A stretch of 7,668 nt of DNA from an uncultured Chloroflexota bacterium. GTDB lineage: Bacteria > Chloroflexota > Anaerolineae > Aggregatilineales > Phototrophicaceae. The stretch covers positions 1-7,668 of the forward strand of contig CAIVEA010000927.1 in the NCBI GenBank assembly GCA_903904765.1. Reading direction: 5' to 3'. Of the stretch, positions 1 through 5,479 are shown piece by piece. The translations under genes were made by a program, and so were the position numbers. Under the pieces are notes generated by a model. It saw only the letters and a program-made list of their open reading frames with translations. It had not been told where the DNA came from and searched no databases. Position 1 is the first letter of the stretch; the number at the start of each line of letters is the position of its first letter.

Positions 1-159
1 ATTCTCACAGGTCACGTCCTCAAAGATGCCGACGCGGTGATTAACTACCACAGCAACCAACTGGACAACATCGAAGCGCACTATCCCAACCACCTGTACC
101 AGTCCGAAGCCACCGTCGCGGCGCTGTCCGAAATTCTCGCCATCCGCGAACCCAACTAA
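1..159 (+). CDS. thrC: Threonine synthase, C-terminal end (partial)
   Basis: Only the final 52 codons and the TAA stop lie in the window; the 5' part is off the left edge. The visible peptide begins ILTGHVLKDADAVINYH. It resembles the last strand-helix segment of PLP-dependent threonine synthases, where a hydrophobic strand leads into a '(L)TGxxLKD' motif near the C terminus. Threonine synthase converts O-phosphohomoserine to threonine and phosphate in the cytoplasm. The catalytic lysine and PLP-binding residues are not in the window, so the call rests on this short motif and on the neighbouring cystathionine gamma-synthase, which acts at the same branch point. The gene converges on that neighbour and shares a terminator hairpin with it. 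Another fold-type II PLP enzyme is the main alternative. Confidence 0.72.
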   Translation: MLTGHVLKDADAVINYHSNQLDNIEAHYPNHLYQSEATVAALSEILAIREPN

Positions 160-179
160 ACAGCATCCACGCAGCAATA

Positions 180-206
180 AAAACAGGGGCGCTCGGCCCC
201 TGTTTT
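180..206. terminator. Bidirectional intrinsic terminator between convergent genes
   Basis: A perfect 11-bp stem (180-190 with 196-206) closes a 5-nt loop (191-195). The stem has a GC-rich core of GGGGC/GCCCC flanked by an A-run on one side and a T-run on the other, so each strand has a U-tract. The minus-strand tract is longer (TTTTTATT on that strand), so it should stop the leftward cystathionine gamma-synthase transcript especially well. It can also end the rightward threonine synthase transcript. It occupies most of the 72-bp intergenic gap. Confidence 0.88.
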
Positions 207-231
207 GCTGCATGGAAAAGTCTGAACTGCG

Positions 232-1482
232 CTAGACCACCGACAGCGCCTGATCCAGATCGTTCAGAATATCATCGGTGTCTTCGATGCCGATGGCAAA
301 CCGCACCAGATTGTCCTTGATGCCCAGCGCCAGCCGTTCCTCGGTGGTTTTTTCGTAGTAGCTCATCAGCGCAGGCTGCTCGATCAGGCTTTCCACCCCG
401 CCCAGACTCGGCGCGATATACGGAATCTTCAGCCGATCAATGAACTTGCTGGTCGCCTTCAAATCGCCCGCCACTTCGAAGCTCACCACACCGCCGAAAC
501 CCGTCATCTGCGCCGCAGCAATCCGGTATTCCGGGTGCGACGGCAACCCGGGATACCACACCCGTTCAATGTGCAGGTGCGATTCAAGGAAACGTGCCAC
601 CGCCAACGCGGTGCGGTTCTGCTGATCCACGCGCACGCCTAACGTCTTGATGCCGCGATCCAGCAGGTAAGCATTCTGCGGGTCAACAATCCCGCCCAAC
701 ACGCCACGCGCATCCCGCAGCGCCTTGATGCGATCACCCTTCCCCACTACCACGCCGGCCAGCAAGTCATTGTGACCGGACAGGTACTTGGTCGCACTGT
801 GAACCACGAAATCAATCCCCCACTCCAGCGGGCGCTGGTTGATGGGTGTGGCGAACGTGCTGTCAATCAGCGTCAGGACGCGATGCTTCTTGCCGATGCG
901 CCCAATGCGTTCCAGATCAGCCACGCGCAGATACGGGTTAGTCGGGCTTTCCGAGATGATGAAGCGCGTCTTCTTGGGGATGATAGCCGCTTCCATCGCG
1001 TCATAATCGCCCATCGGCACAACCGTCGTCTCGATGCCGAACCGCTTCAGGAACGTCAGCGCGAACTGACGTGTGCGGCGGTAACAGTCATCCGTCATGA
1101 TGATGTGTGCGCCCGATGGAAGAATAGACAGCAGAATGGATGTGACCGCCGCCATGCCCGAAGCATACAGCACCGCATCCTCGCCCGCGTCTAGCGCCGC
1201 CAGTTTGCGTTCCACCGCCGAAACCGTCGGGTTGCCATAGCGCCCGTATTCCTCACGGTCATCACCATCGCCCCATGTCTTACGTTCCATGAAATCAATT
1301 AGTTCTTGCGTATCACCAAACGTATAGGTGGCCGTCTGGACAATCGGCGTATTCAAGCTGTTGAAGGCTTTGCGCCGCTTCGTGCCGCCATGCACCGAAC
1401 GGGTGCTGCCACCCGGTTCCTTGTTCGCTGCCGATTCGTCCGAGAGGTTGCCTAGATGCTTGTCCAGATCGTGGAGCGTCAC
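232..1482 (-). CDS. metB: Cystathionine gamma-synthase, plant-like, PLP-dependent
   Basis: This is a Cys/Met-metabolism PLP enzyme (fold type I) of 416 residues from the chosen GTG start. Recognisable elements are the YGRYGNPT motif (about 80-87), SGMAA (about 108-112), DDCYRRTR (about 131-138), SESPTNP (about 177-183), the cofactor aspartate in IDSTFATP (D207) and the Schiff-base lysine in SATKYLSGHND (K232). LVRFAIGIED near the C terminus carries the carboxylate-binding arginine (R394). Long stretches, notably YPGLPSHPE, QMTGFGGVVSFEV and KIPYIAPSLGG, closely match what I recall of plant cystathionine gamma-synthase. The enzyme joins an activated homoserine to cysteine to give cystathionine, the first step of transsulfuration to methionine. 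A SAM-I riboswitch lies in its leader, which favours a methionine-forming synthase over a cystathionine gamma-lyase. The leftward frame stays open to a TTG at 1503, but a good ribosome binding site sits between that codon and the GTG at 1482. O-acetylhomoserine sulfhydrylase is a less likely alternative. Confidence 0.88.
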   Translation of the reverse strand: MTLHDLDKHLGNLSDESAANKEPGGSTRSVHGGTKRRKAFNSLNTPIVQTATYTFGDTQELIDFMERKTWGDGDDREEYGRYGNPTVSAVERKLAALDAGEDAVLYASGMAAVTSILLSILPSGAHIIMTDDCYRRTRQFALTFLKRFGIETTVVPMGDYDAMEAAIIPKKTRFIISESPTNPYLRVADLERIGRIGKKHRVLTLIDSTFATPINQRPLEWGIDFVVHSATKYLSGHNDLLAGVVVGKGDRIKALRDARGVLGGIVDPQNAYLLDRGIKTLGVRVDQQNRTALAVARFLESHLHIERVWYPGLPSHPEYRIAAAQMTGFGGVVSFEVAGDLKATSKFIDRLKIPYIAPSLGGVESLIEQPALMSYYEKTTEERLALGIKDNLVRFAIGIEDTDDILNDLDQALSVV

Positions 1483-1490
1483 GATGATTT

Positions 1491-1495
1491 CTCCT
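1491..1495 (-). promoter_or_regulatory. Ribosome binding site fixing the GTG start of metB
   Basis: On the minus strand AGGAG lies 8 nt upstream of the GTG at 1482-1480. The alternative in-frame TTG at 1503-1501 lies upstream of this site and has no comparable Shine-Dalgarno sequence of its own. The GTG is therefore the preferred start. Confidence 0.85.
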
Positions 1496-1513
1496 GTATA
1501 CAAGACCTCACAA

Positions 1514-1548
1514 TAAAAAACCCGATGCGGCTTGATGTCACATCGGGT
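1514..1548 (-). terminator. Second intrinsic terminator in the metB leader
   Basis: On the minus strand ACCCGATG (1548-1541) pairs with CATCGGGT (1527-1520), an 8-bp stem with a 13-nt loop. It is followed by a run of six to seven T residues. It lies downstream of the riboswitch and of a first terminator, and about 20 nt before the metB ribosome binding site. It may act as a backup off-switch, or have its own input that cannot be identified from the sequence. Confidence 0.82.
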
Positions 1549-1561
1549 CGGAGTCTGCTAA

Positions 1562-1587
1562 CAAAAAAGACTTCGGCTTGAAGTCTT
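1562..1587 (-). terminator. First intrinsic terminator of the SAM riboswitch leader
   Basis: On the minus strand AAGACTTC (1587-1580) and GAAGTCTT (1574-1567) form a perfect 8-bp stem with a 5-nt loop. The stem runs directly into six or more T residues. It lies about 40 nt downstream of the riboswitch P1 helix, where the expression platform of a transcriptional SAM-I switch is expected. SAM binding should favour this structure and reduce metB transcription. Confidence 0.85.
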
Positions 1588-1629
1588 AGAGTACACACCT
1601 AAGCGTTTAACACTTTAGGCGTTCTCTCT
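1588..1629 (-). promoter_or_regulatory. Candidate antiterminator hairpin
   Basis: The minus-strand RNA can fold into a long imperfect hairpin. Its inner helix is CCUAA(a)GUG (1619-1611) with CGCUUAGG (1605-1598), around a 5-nt loop. Its outer part pairs AGAG (1629-1626) with CUCU (1591-1588), with a few pairs and mismatches between. The outer AGAG is the 3' half of the riboswitch P1 helix, so this fold competes with P1. It abuts the first terminator stem without overlapping it, so how it would prevent termination is not clear from base pairing alone. The inner hairpin is clear; the antiterminator role is inference. Confidence 0.45.
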
Positions 1630-1728
1630 TATCTGCCAGCAACACTGCCGACGGACTTGGCACCTTCCCATTGAGTGGGGGTTGCCGCGGTTTCAAAGGG
1701 CCGTTCCCTCAACCGCTCTTCATAAGAG
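1626..1728 (-). ncRNA. SAM-I (S-box) riboswitch aptamer
   Basis: All conserved elements of the S-box class are present on the minus strand. P1 is CUCUUAU (1728-1722) with AUAAGAG (1632-1626). P2a is GGUUG with CAACC. The GAGGGA segment and the AGGG/CCCU hairpin with loop AACGG lie at about 1698-1709. The kink-turn GAAACC is at 1694-1689, followed by CGGCAACC (1687-1680). P3 is CCCA/UGGG with a 5-nt loop (1679-1667). The GGUGCcAAGUCC core is at about 1664-1653. The loop ACGG (1704-1701) can form the expected pseudoknot with CCGU (1654-1651), and a P4 hairpin fits about 1635-1650. The aptamer senses S-adenosylmethionine and usually switches off methionine-synthesis genes by transcription termination. 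Two terminators and a cystathionine gamma-synthase follow, consistent with that role. Confidence 0.96.
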
Positions 1729-1750
1729 TGAAGATATGCAATTGCGGAGC

Positions 1751-1779
1751 ATCATAACACATATTCGTACAAACGGCAA
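1751..1779 (-). promoter_or_regulatory. Sigma-70-type promoter for the riboswitch-metB transcript
   Basis: On the minus strand the -35 hexamer TTGCCG (1779-1774) and the -10 hexamer TATGAT (1756-1751) are 17 nt apart. They predict a transcript start near 1744, about 16 nt upstream of riboswitch P1. The match and spacing are good for a housekeeping promoter, and the position fits the riboswitch leader exactly. Confidence 0.75.
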
Positions 1780-1803
1780 GCAAATCCCACGCTGATTTTC
1801 AGG

Positions 1804-1809
1804 TATAAT
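1804..1809 (+). promoter_or_regulatory. Probable -10 element for the FHA/Clp-N-kinase operon
   Basis: A perfect TATAAT sits 34 nt upstream of the FHA gene start and predicts transcription from about 1816, leaving a leader of under 30 nt. No convincing -35 hexamer occurs 16-18 nt upstream (the sequence there is CAAATC or similar), so the promoter may depend on an activator or be weak. It is arranged back to back with the metB promoter without overlap. Confidence 0.55.
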
Positions 1810-1831
1810 CTGCATTATGGATACAACACAC

Positions 1832-1836
1832 AGGGA
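1832..1836 (+). promoter_or_regulatory. Ribosome binding site supporting a TTG start for the FHA gene
   Basis: AGGGA ends 6 nt before the TTG at 1843-1845. The next in-frame ATG codons (1852 and 1864) are 15 or more nt from it, which is too far for good initiation, so the TTG is preferred. Confidence 0.6.
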
Positions 1837-1842
1837 ACTGTC

Positions 1843-2208
1843 TTGAAATTGATGCTCGATCTGATGATTATGAGTGGTGTGGATGATGGCCTGCAACTAC
1901 ATTACCACACGGACAATAGTGACGGTCAGTGGGAAACCGAAGCCAATCGTTGGCTCATCAGCATCGGACGGCGCGAGGATAGCGATCTCTGTCTGCGGAA
2001 CGATAGCTTTGTCAGCCGTCTGCACGCCTATTTGCGCTGGGAGCAGAATCGCTGGTGGCTTCAAGACCTCAAAAGCACCAATGGCACATTCGTCGAAGCC
2101 GGTGATGAAGATGCCCGCGTCACAGGGACTATTCCCATCGAACCGGGCGAGATGTTCCGTGTTGGACATACATGGATGCGTATTCAGAACGAAAGCACAA
2201 TTGCGTAA
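1843..2208 (+). CDS. Small FHA-domain protein (phosphothreonine reader)
   Basis: This 121-residue protein consists almost entirely of one forkhead-associated domain. The signature residues are present in order: GR at 42-43, SFVSRLH at 55-61 (S58, R59 and H61 of the phosphopeptide-binding loops), and the D75-L-x-S-x-NGT segment with N80. A final PGE-x-FRVG-x-T-W-x-R strand pair lies at 101-113. FHA domains bind phosphothreonine peptides, so the protein probably recruits or senses a phosphorylated partner in the cytoplasm. No signal peptide or membrane segment is visible. The 36 residues before the FHA core (LQLHYH, then a DNSDGQWETE turn) are likely its first strands. Translation starts at TTG. 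The stop codon lies 3 nt before the next gene, so the two are almost certainly co-transcribed and probably translationally coupled. A kinase-fold neighbour suggests a writer-reader pair, which is inference. Confidence 0.88.
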   Translation: MKLMLDLMIMSGVDDGLQLHYHTDNSDGQWETEANRWLISIGRREDSDLCLRNDSFVSRLHAYLRWEQNRWWLQDLKSTNGTFVEAGDEDARVTGTIPIEPGEMFRVGHTWMRIQNESTIA

Positions 2209-2211
2209 GCT

Positions 2212-4245
2212 ATGGCACTTATCCCGATCCGCGATATTCTCGCCAACGCTCGGCAGGAGTCGGTACAGCTACAACACCATTACTTAGGTGTGGAGCATCT
2301 ATTCATCGCTATGCTCCAGATACGCGGCGGCATCACTGCCAGCGTACTTGAGGAACAAGGGTTGCATGCTGAATATGTGATGGATGCACTGCGCCGCCGC
2401 GCCGAAAAAGGCACAGCCCAGCGTTTCTGGGTGGGCATTCCCTACACTCCCCGCGCACAGATCATCCTCGATGTGGCTGCCGATTTAGCCGCCGATGCCG
2501 AACTCTCCGAAGCCACCGAGCGTGAACTGCTGACGGCCATTCTCGCCGAAAACGACAGTTTGCCCATTCGCGTCCTCAAACGGCTCAACATCAATATTCA
2601 ACAACTGTCGGAAAACGCCAAAACCTACACGCCCATTCGTGACCCACAACCCCTCGATATTCGTGTGGAATTTAGCGACCTGTTTGACCCCAGCGAGTCC
2701 ATTGATGGCGAACAGCTTTTCGTGCTGCGCCGCATGTTCAACGACTACACGCGCATCCGGGTTGACCGCCGCCTGACGGGTTTCCGCAACGCGCTCATCC
2801 TCGTTGTCACCCCCATTCAAGCCGATGGCCGCGAAGATTCATCCGTCGTGGTCAAAATAGATCAGTCCGACAATATTCTAGACGAGCATCAGCGTTACGA
2901 ATCCTTCGTCAAAATGGCGCTCCCCCTGCAAACGGCCCGCTTGGAAGATCGCCCCGTCGCGCCCGAATCTCCGCGCTTGGCGGGTCTTAAATACACACTG
3001 GTCGCCAGCAGCGGCGCGCCCCCGATGGATTTACGCAACCGCGTTCAAACGCTCGGTACGGGCGGGCTGGGCAACATGCTCCAGCGCGAACTCTACGAGC
3101 AATTCCGGCGAGCATGGTGGCAACAAAAACGCCCATATCGCTTTCAGGCGTGGCAGGAATACGACTGGTTGGTGCCGCCCGTCCTCACCATTGACATCTG
3201 CGATGCGGCTGAAATTCCGCAAAATGCTATGGCGCTGCGCGTTCCCGTCAAGCGTGCCCACCTCAACAACCGCATCAAATTCCTTCAGTGTGGCGATCCC
3301 ATCGTGATCGAAAACTTCGTCGTGCAACGCATTGACCGCGACAATGGCGTGCTTAAACTGGCCGCTGGCTACGGCGCAGAAGCCGACAAACGCGCCTACC
3401 GCGTGGATGTGCGCGGCTGCAACTTCGAGAAAACCTCGTACTACCGGGGACAAACGCTAGACCGCATCACGGGCAAAGTATGGAAAACGCGACTCGAAAT
3501 GATGGCCGACTCGATGGTGGAACTAGAGCCAGATTTCGACTTCAGCGCCCGCACCATCCCCTGTGGCGATCTGCAACTCCCTAACCCCATCTTGCTCTAT
3601 GAGGATATGCTAGAACGCTATGTGAACGGCTCTATGAGCAAGATTCATGGGGATATGCACCTCGGCAACATCATCTCTGGCCCCAACCAGAGCCTGTGGC
3701 TAATTGACTTCGGGCAAACCCGCGACGGTCACACGCTGTTCGATTGGGCTTCGCTAGAAGTGAGCATGCTCGGTGATGGTGTCATGCCATTGGCGGGTGT
3801 GCGCTGGGATATTGCCCGTCAAATTCTCGCCTGTGTGGCAGCCATCAGCAGCGGCCACCCCATGCCCCTCGAAAATATCAGCCTGCTTTCCGCAATGTCT
3901 ACTGTCAGCACTATCCGCGACATCGCCCGCGAATGCCTGACTGACACTGACGACTGGTCGGAATATTTCATCGCCCTCGCGCTCTGCGCCCTACGGGCGA
4001 TCACATGGAAATCCATGCCCTTAGGCGGGCGGCGGCTGATGTTCCTACTCTCCGGCCTCGCCATACACGAAGTGCAGCACCGCGAACACGCGATCAACGA
4101 AACCCCTTCATCTGAACAATCTGTGCCGATGACAGATCGCTTCGTGTTTAGCAGCGTCCCCGGTTCCATCCCTCCCCAGCCCGAACCACTGCCCGACGAC
4201 GAAAACTTCACGCTGCGCGAAAAGCGCCGCAAGAATTTAGAGTGA
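2212..4245 (+). CDS. Double Clp-N domain fused to an APH-like kinase-fold domain
   Basis: The protein has 677 residues. Residues 1-132 form two Clp-N repeats: HHYLGVEHLFIAML with VLEEQG, then IPYTPRAQIILDVAADLA with TERELLTAILAE and VLKRLNI. These resemble the adaptor- and substrate-binding N domain of ClpA/ClpB/ClpC, but no AAA+ ATPase domain follows. From about residue 160 there is a kinase-like fold. A candidate N-lobe is FRNALILVV...VVVKID, with K215 the probable nucleotide-binding lysine. An unusual beta-rich insertion spans about 325-420. The catalytic-loop motif HGDMHLGN (H479, D481, N486) and the metal-binding DFG (D499-G501) are intact, as in aminoglycoside phosphotransferase-type kinases. 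An all-helical C-lobe runs to about 625, then an acidic, proline-rich tail. Both key aspartates are present, so activity is plausible. It may belong to the family Pfam calls ternary complex-associated domain 9, recalled from memory and unchecked. The substrate is unknown. Its start lies 3 nt after the FHA gene with no strong ribosome binding site, suggesting coupling. Confidence 0.85.
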   Translation: MALIPIRDILANARQESVQLQHHYLGVEHLFIAMLQIRGGITASVLEEQGLHAEYVMDALRRRAEKGTAQRFWVGIPYTPRAQIILDVAADLAADAELSEATERELLTAILAENDSLPIRVLKRLNINIQQLSENAKTYTPIRDPQPLDIRVEFSDLFDPSESIDGEQLFVLRRMFNDYTRIRVDRRLTGFRNALILVVTPIQADGREDSSVVVKIDQSDNILDEHQRYESFVKMALPLQTARLEDRPVAPESPRLAGLKYTLVASSGAPPMDLRNRVQTLGTGGLGNMLQRELYEQFRRAWWQQKRPYRFQAWQEYDWLVPPVLTIDICDAAEIPQNAMALRVPVKRAHLNNRIKFLQCGDPIVIENFVVQRIDRDNGVLKLAAGYGAEADKRAYRVDVRGCNFEKTSYYRGQTLDRITGKVWKTRLEMMADSMVELEPDFDFSARTIPCGDLQLPNPILLYEDMLERYVNGSMSKIHGDMHLGNIISGPNQSLWLIDFGQTRDGHTLFDWASLEVSMLGDGVMPLAGVRWDIARQILACVAAISSGHPMPLENISLLSAMSTVSTIRDIARECLTDTDDWSEYFIALALCALRAITWKSMPLGGRRLMFLLSGLAIHEVQHREHAINETPSSEQSVPMTDRFVFSSVPGSIPPQPEPLPDDENFTLREKRRKNLE

Positions 4246-4270
4246 TGTTCGTGCGTCAATAGAATAAAAA

Positions 4271-4309
4271 CACCCCTCTAACCCACCGTCACAGCAAGCC
4301 AGAGGGGTG
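4271..4309 (-). terminator. Intrinsic terminator after leuB
   Basis: A perfect 9-bp stem, CACCCCTCT (4271-4279) with AGAGGGGTG (4301-4309), encloses a 21-nt loop. On the minus strand it is followed by TTTTTATT, so it should end the leftward leuD-cimA-leuB transcript. On the plus strand the downstream side is CAGAAAAAA without a U-tract, so it is probably not an efficient terminator for the FHA/Clp-N-kinase operon. No other terminator for that operon is visible. Confidence 0.85.
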
Positions 4310-4331
4310 CAGAAAAAACCAGAGTGACGAA

Positions 4332-5393
4332 CTACAGTGCGCCCAGAATGGTCTGCGTAAACTCGGTGGTGCTGGTGAAGCTGCCACCACGCGGGGCAAT
4401 ATCCGCCGTGCGTGCGCCCGAAGCCAGCGCCGCTTCGACAGCCTGTTCCACTGCCTGCGCTTCCTGTTCCAGCCCCAAGCTATAACGCAACAGCAGCGCC
4501 GCGCTCAAAATCGTGCCTGTCGGGTTGGCCTTGCCCTGTCCGGCAATATCCGGCGCAGAACCGTGAATCGGCTCATACAGGCCGAATTTAGCTGACCCTA
4601 GCGAAGCTGAGGGCAGCATCCCCAGCGAACCTGCCAGCACCGATGCTTCATCGCTCAGGATGTCACCAAACATATTCGGGGCGACCAGCACATCGAAGCT
4701 CGCCGGACGGGTCATCAGGTACATCGCGCAGGCATCCACCAACACATGCTCCAGCGCCACATCCTGATAATCCTCATGAACGCGCACTACCGTGCGCCGC
4801 CACAACCGCATACTCGCCATCACGTTCGCCTTATCCACCGAAGCCAGCTTGCCACGCCGTCCCTGTGCAGCGCGGAACGCCACATGCGCCACGCGCTCCA
4901 CTTCCGGCGTGGTGTACAGTTCGGTGTCATAGGCCTTGTCGCCATCGCCCTGTTCCTGTCGCGGCCCAAAGTAGATGCCGCCCGTCAATTCGCGCACGAA
5001 CAGCATATCCACTTTTTCCAGCAAGTCGGGACGCAGCGGTGTATGCTGCGCCAGCGCCGGATACGCCTTCACCGGGCGCAGGTTGGCGAACAGATCAAAA
5101 TGCTTGCGAATCTTGAGCAAGCCGTCCTCCGGGCGCACCTTCGCCGTCGGGTCAGACCACTTCGGCCCGCCCACAGCGCCCAGCAAAATCGCGTCGCTGC
5201 TTTCAGCCGTGCGTATCGTTTCATCCGGCAGGGCGCTTCCAGTCTGGTCGATCGCGCAACCGCCCATCAACGCTTCATGAAACTGGAACTCATGACCGAA
5301 CTTGGATGCGACTTTCGACAGGACTTCCACCGCCTGCGAGGTCACTTCCGGGCCGATGCCATCCCCCGGCAATACGGTAATCGTAGCTTTCAT
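4332..5393 (-). CDS. leuB: 3-isopropylmalate dehydrogenase
   Basis: This 353-residue protein has the usual LeuB length and architecture. The N terminus [12 protein letters not shown] is the standard start of the isocitrate/isopropylmalate dehydrogenase fold. Substrate-binding arginines lie at R96, R106 and R134 within [16 protein letters not shown] and [11 protein letters not shown], where Y141 is catalytic. K188 sits in VDKANVM. Metal ligands are D220 and D244/D248 (MFGDILSD). The NAD-binding loop is [18 protein letters not shown]. It oxidatively decarboxylates 3-isopropylmalate to 2-oxoisocaproate (leucine). In organisms with CimA it also converts 3-methylmalate to 2-oxobutyrate (isoleucine). 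The frame stays open 71 codons upstream to 5606, but those codons overlap cimA and lack family sequence. The ATG at 5393 has a strong Shine-Dalgarno site and matches the family start. It is the last gene of the leu operon, 86 nt after cimA. Confidence 0.96.
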   Translation of the reverse strand: MKATITVLPGDGIGPEVTSQAVEVLSKVASKFGHEFQFHEALMGGCAIDQTGSALPDETIRTAESSDAILLGAVGGPKWSDPTAKVRPEDGLLKIRKHFDLFANLRPVKAYPALAQHTPLRPDLLEKVDMLFVRELTGGIYFGPRQEQGDGDKAYDTELYTTPEVERVAHVAFRAAQGRRGKLASVDKANVMASMRLWRRTVVRVHEDYQDVALEHVLVDACAMYLMTRPASFDVLVAPNMFGDILSDEASVLAGSLGMLPSASLGSAKFGLYEPIHGSAPDIAGQGKANPTGTILSAALLLRYSLGLEQEAQAVEQAVEAALASGARTADIAPRGGSFTSTTEFTQTILGAL

Positions 5394-5400
5394 CTCTGCA

Positions 5401-5408
5401 CTCTCCTC
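5401..5408 (-). promoter_or_regulatory. Ribosome binding site fixing the leuB start
   Basis: GAGGAGAG on the minus strand lies 7 nt upstream of the ATG at 5393-5391. It identifies the true start and argues against the longer open frame reaching back into cimA. Confidence 0.9.
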
Positions 5409-5414
5409 ATGAAA

Positions 5415-5438
5415 ACGGGCTGGAATTGACCAGCCCGT
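5415..5438 (-). terminator. Intercistronic hairpin with short U-tract between cimA and leuB
   Basis: On the minus strand ACGGGCTGG (5438-5430) pairs perfectly with CCAGCCCGT (5423-5415) around a 6-nt loop, followed by TTTTC. The stem is strong but the U-tract is only four long and lies immediately before the leuB ribosome binding site. It could be a partial terminator that lowers leuB relative to leuD-cimA, or an RNA-stabilising or processing hairpin. A smaller 6-bp hairpin (GGTGCG/CGCACC, 5454-5470) lies just upstream of it. Confidence 0.5.
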
Positions 5439-5479
5439 AATGATCCTGTTCTTGGTGCGACCACCGCACCCATCAAACG

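Noticed and set aside
1483..1503. TTG start for metB seven codons upstream of the GTG
   Set aside because: The Shine-Dalgarno sequence lies inside those codons and is spaced correctly for the GTG at 1482, not for the TTG.
1874..2287. Plus-strand frame of 137 codons overlapping the FHA gene
   Set aside because: The FHA signature is in the other frame, and this frame runs out of register into the next gene without recognisable sequence.
3031..3453. Minus-strand open frames inside the Clp-N/kinase gene
   Set aside because: They mirror the coding strand of a protein with clear Clp-N and kinase motifs and show no motifs of their own.
4271..4309. The hairpin after leuB as terminator of the rightward FHA/kinase operon
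   Set aside because: On the plus strand the stem is followed by CAGAAAAAA rather than a U-tract, so it is assigned to the minus strand only.
4746..5429. Long plus-strand open frame (227 codons) opposite leuB
   Set aside because: It is antisense to a clear leuB gene, is rich in Arg/His/Gln as expected of a shadow frame, and has no recognisable domain.
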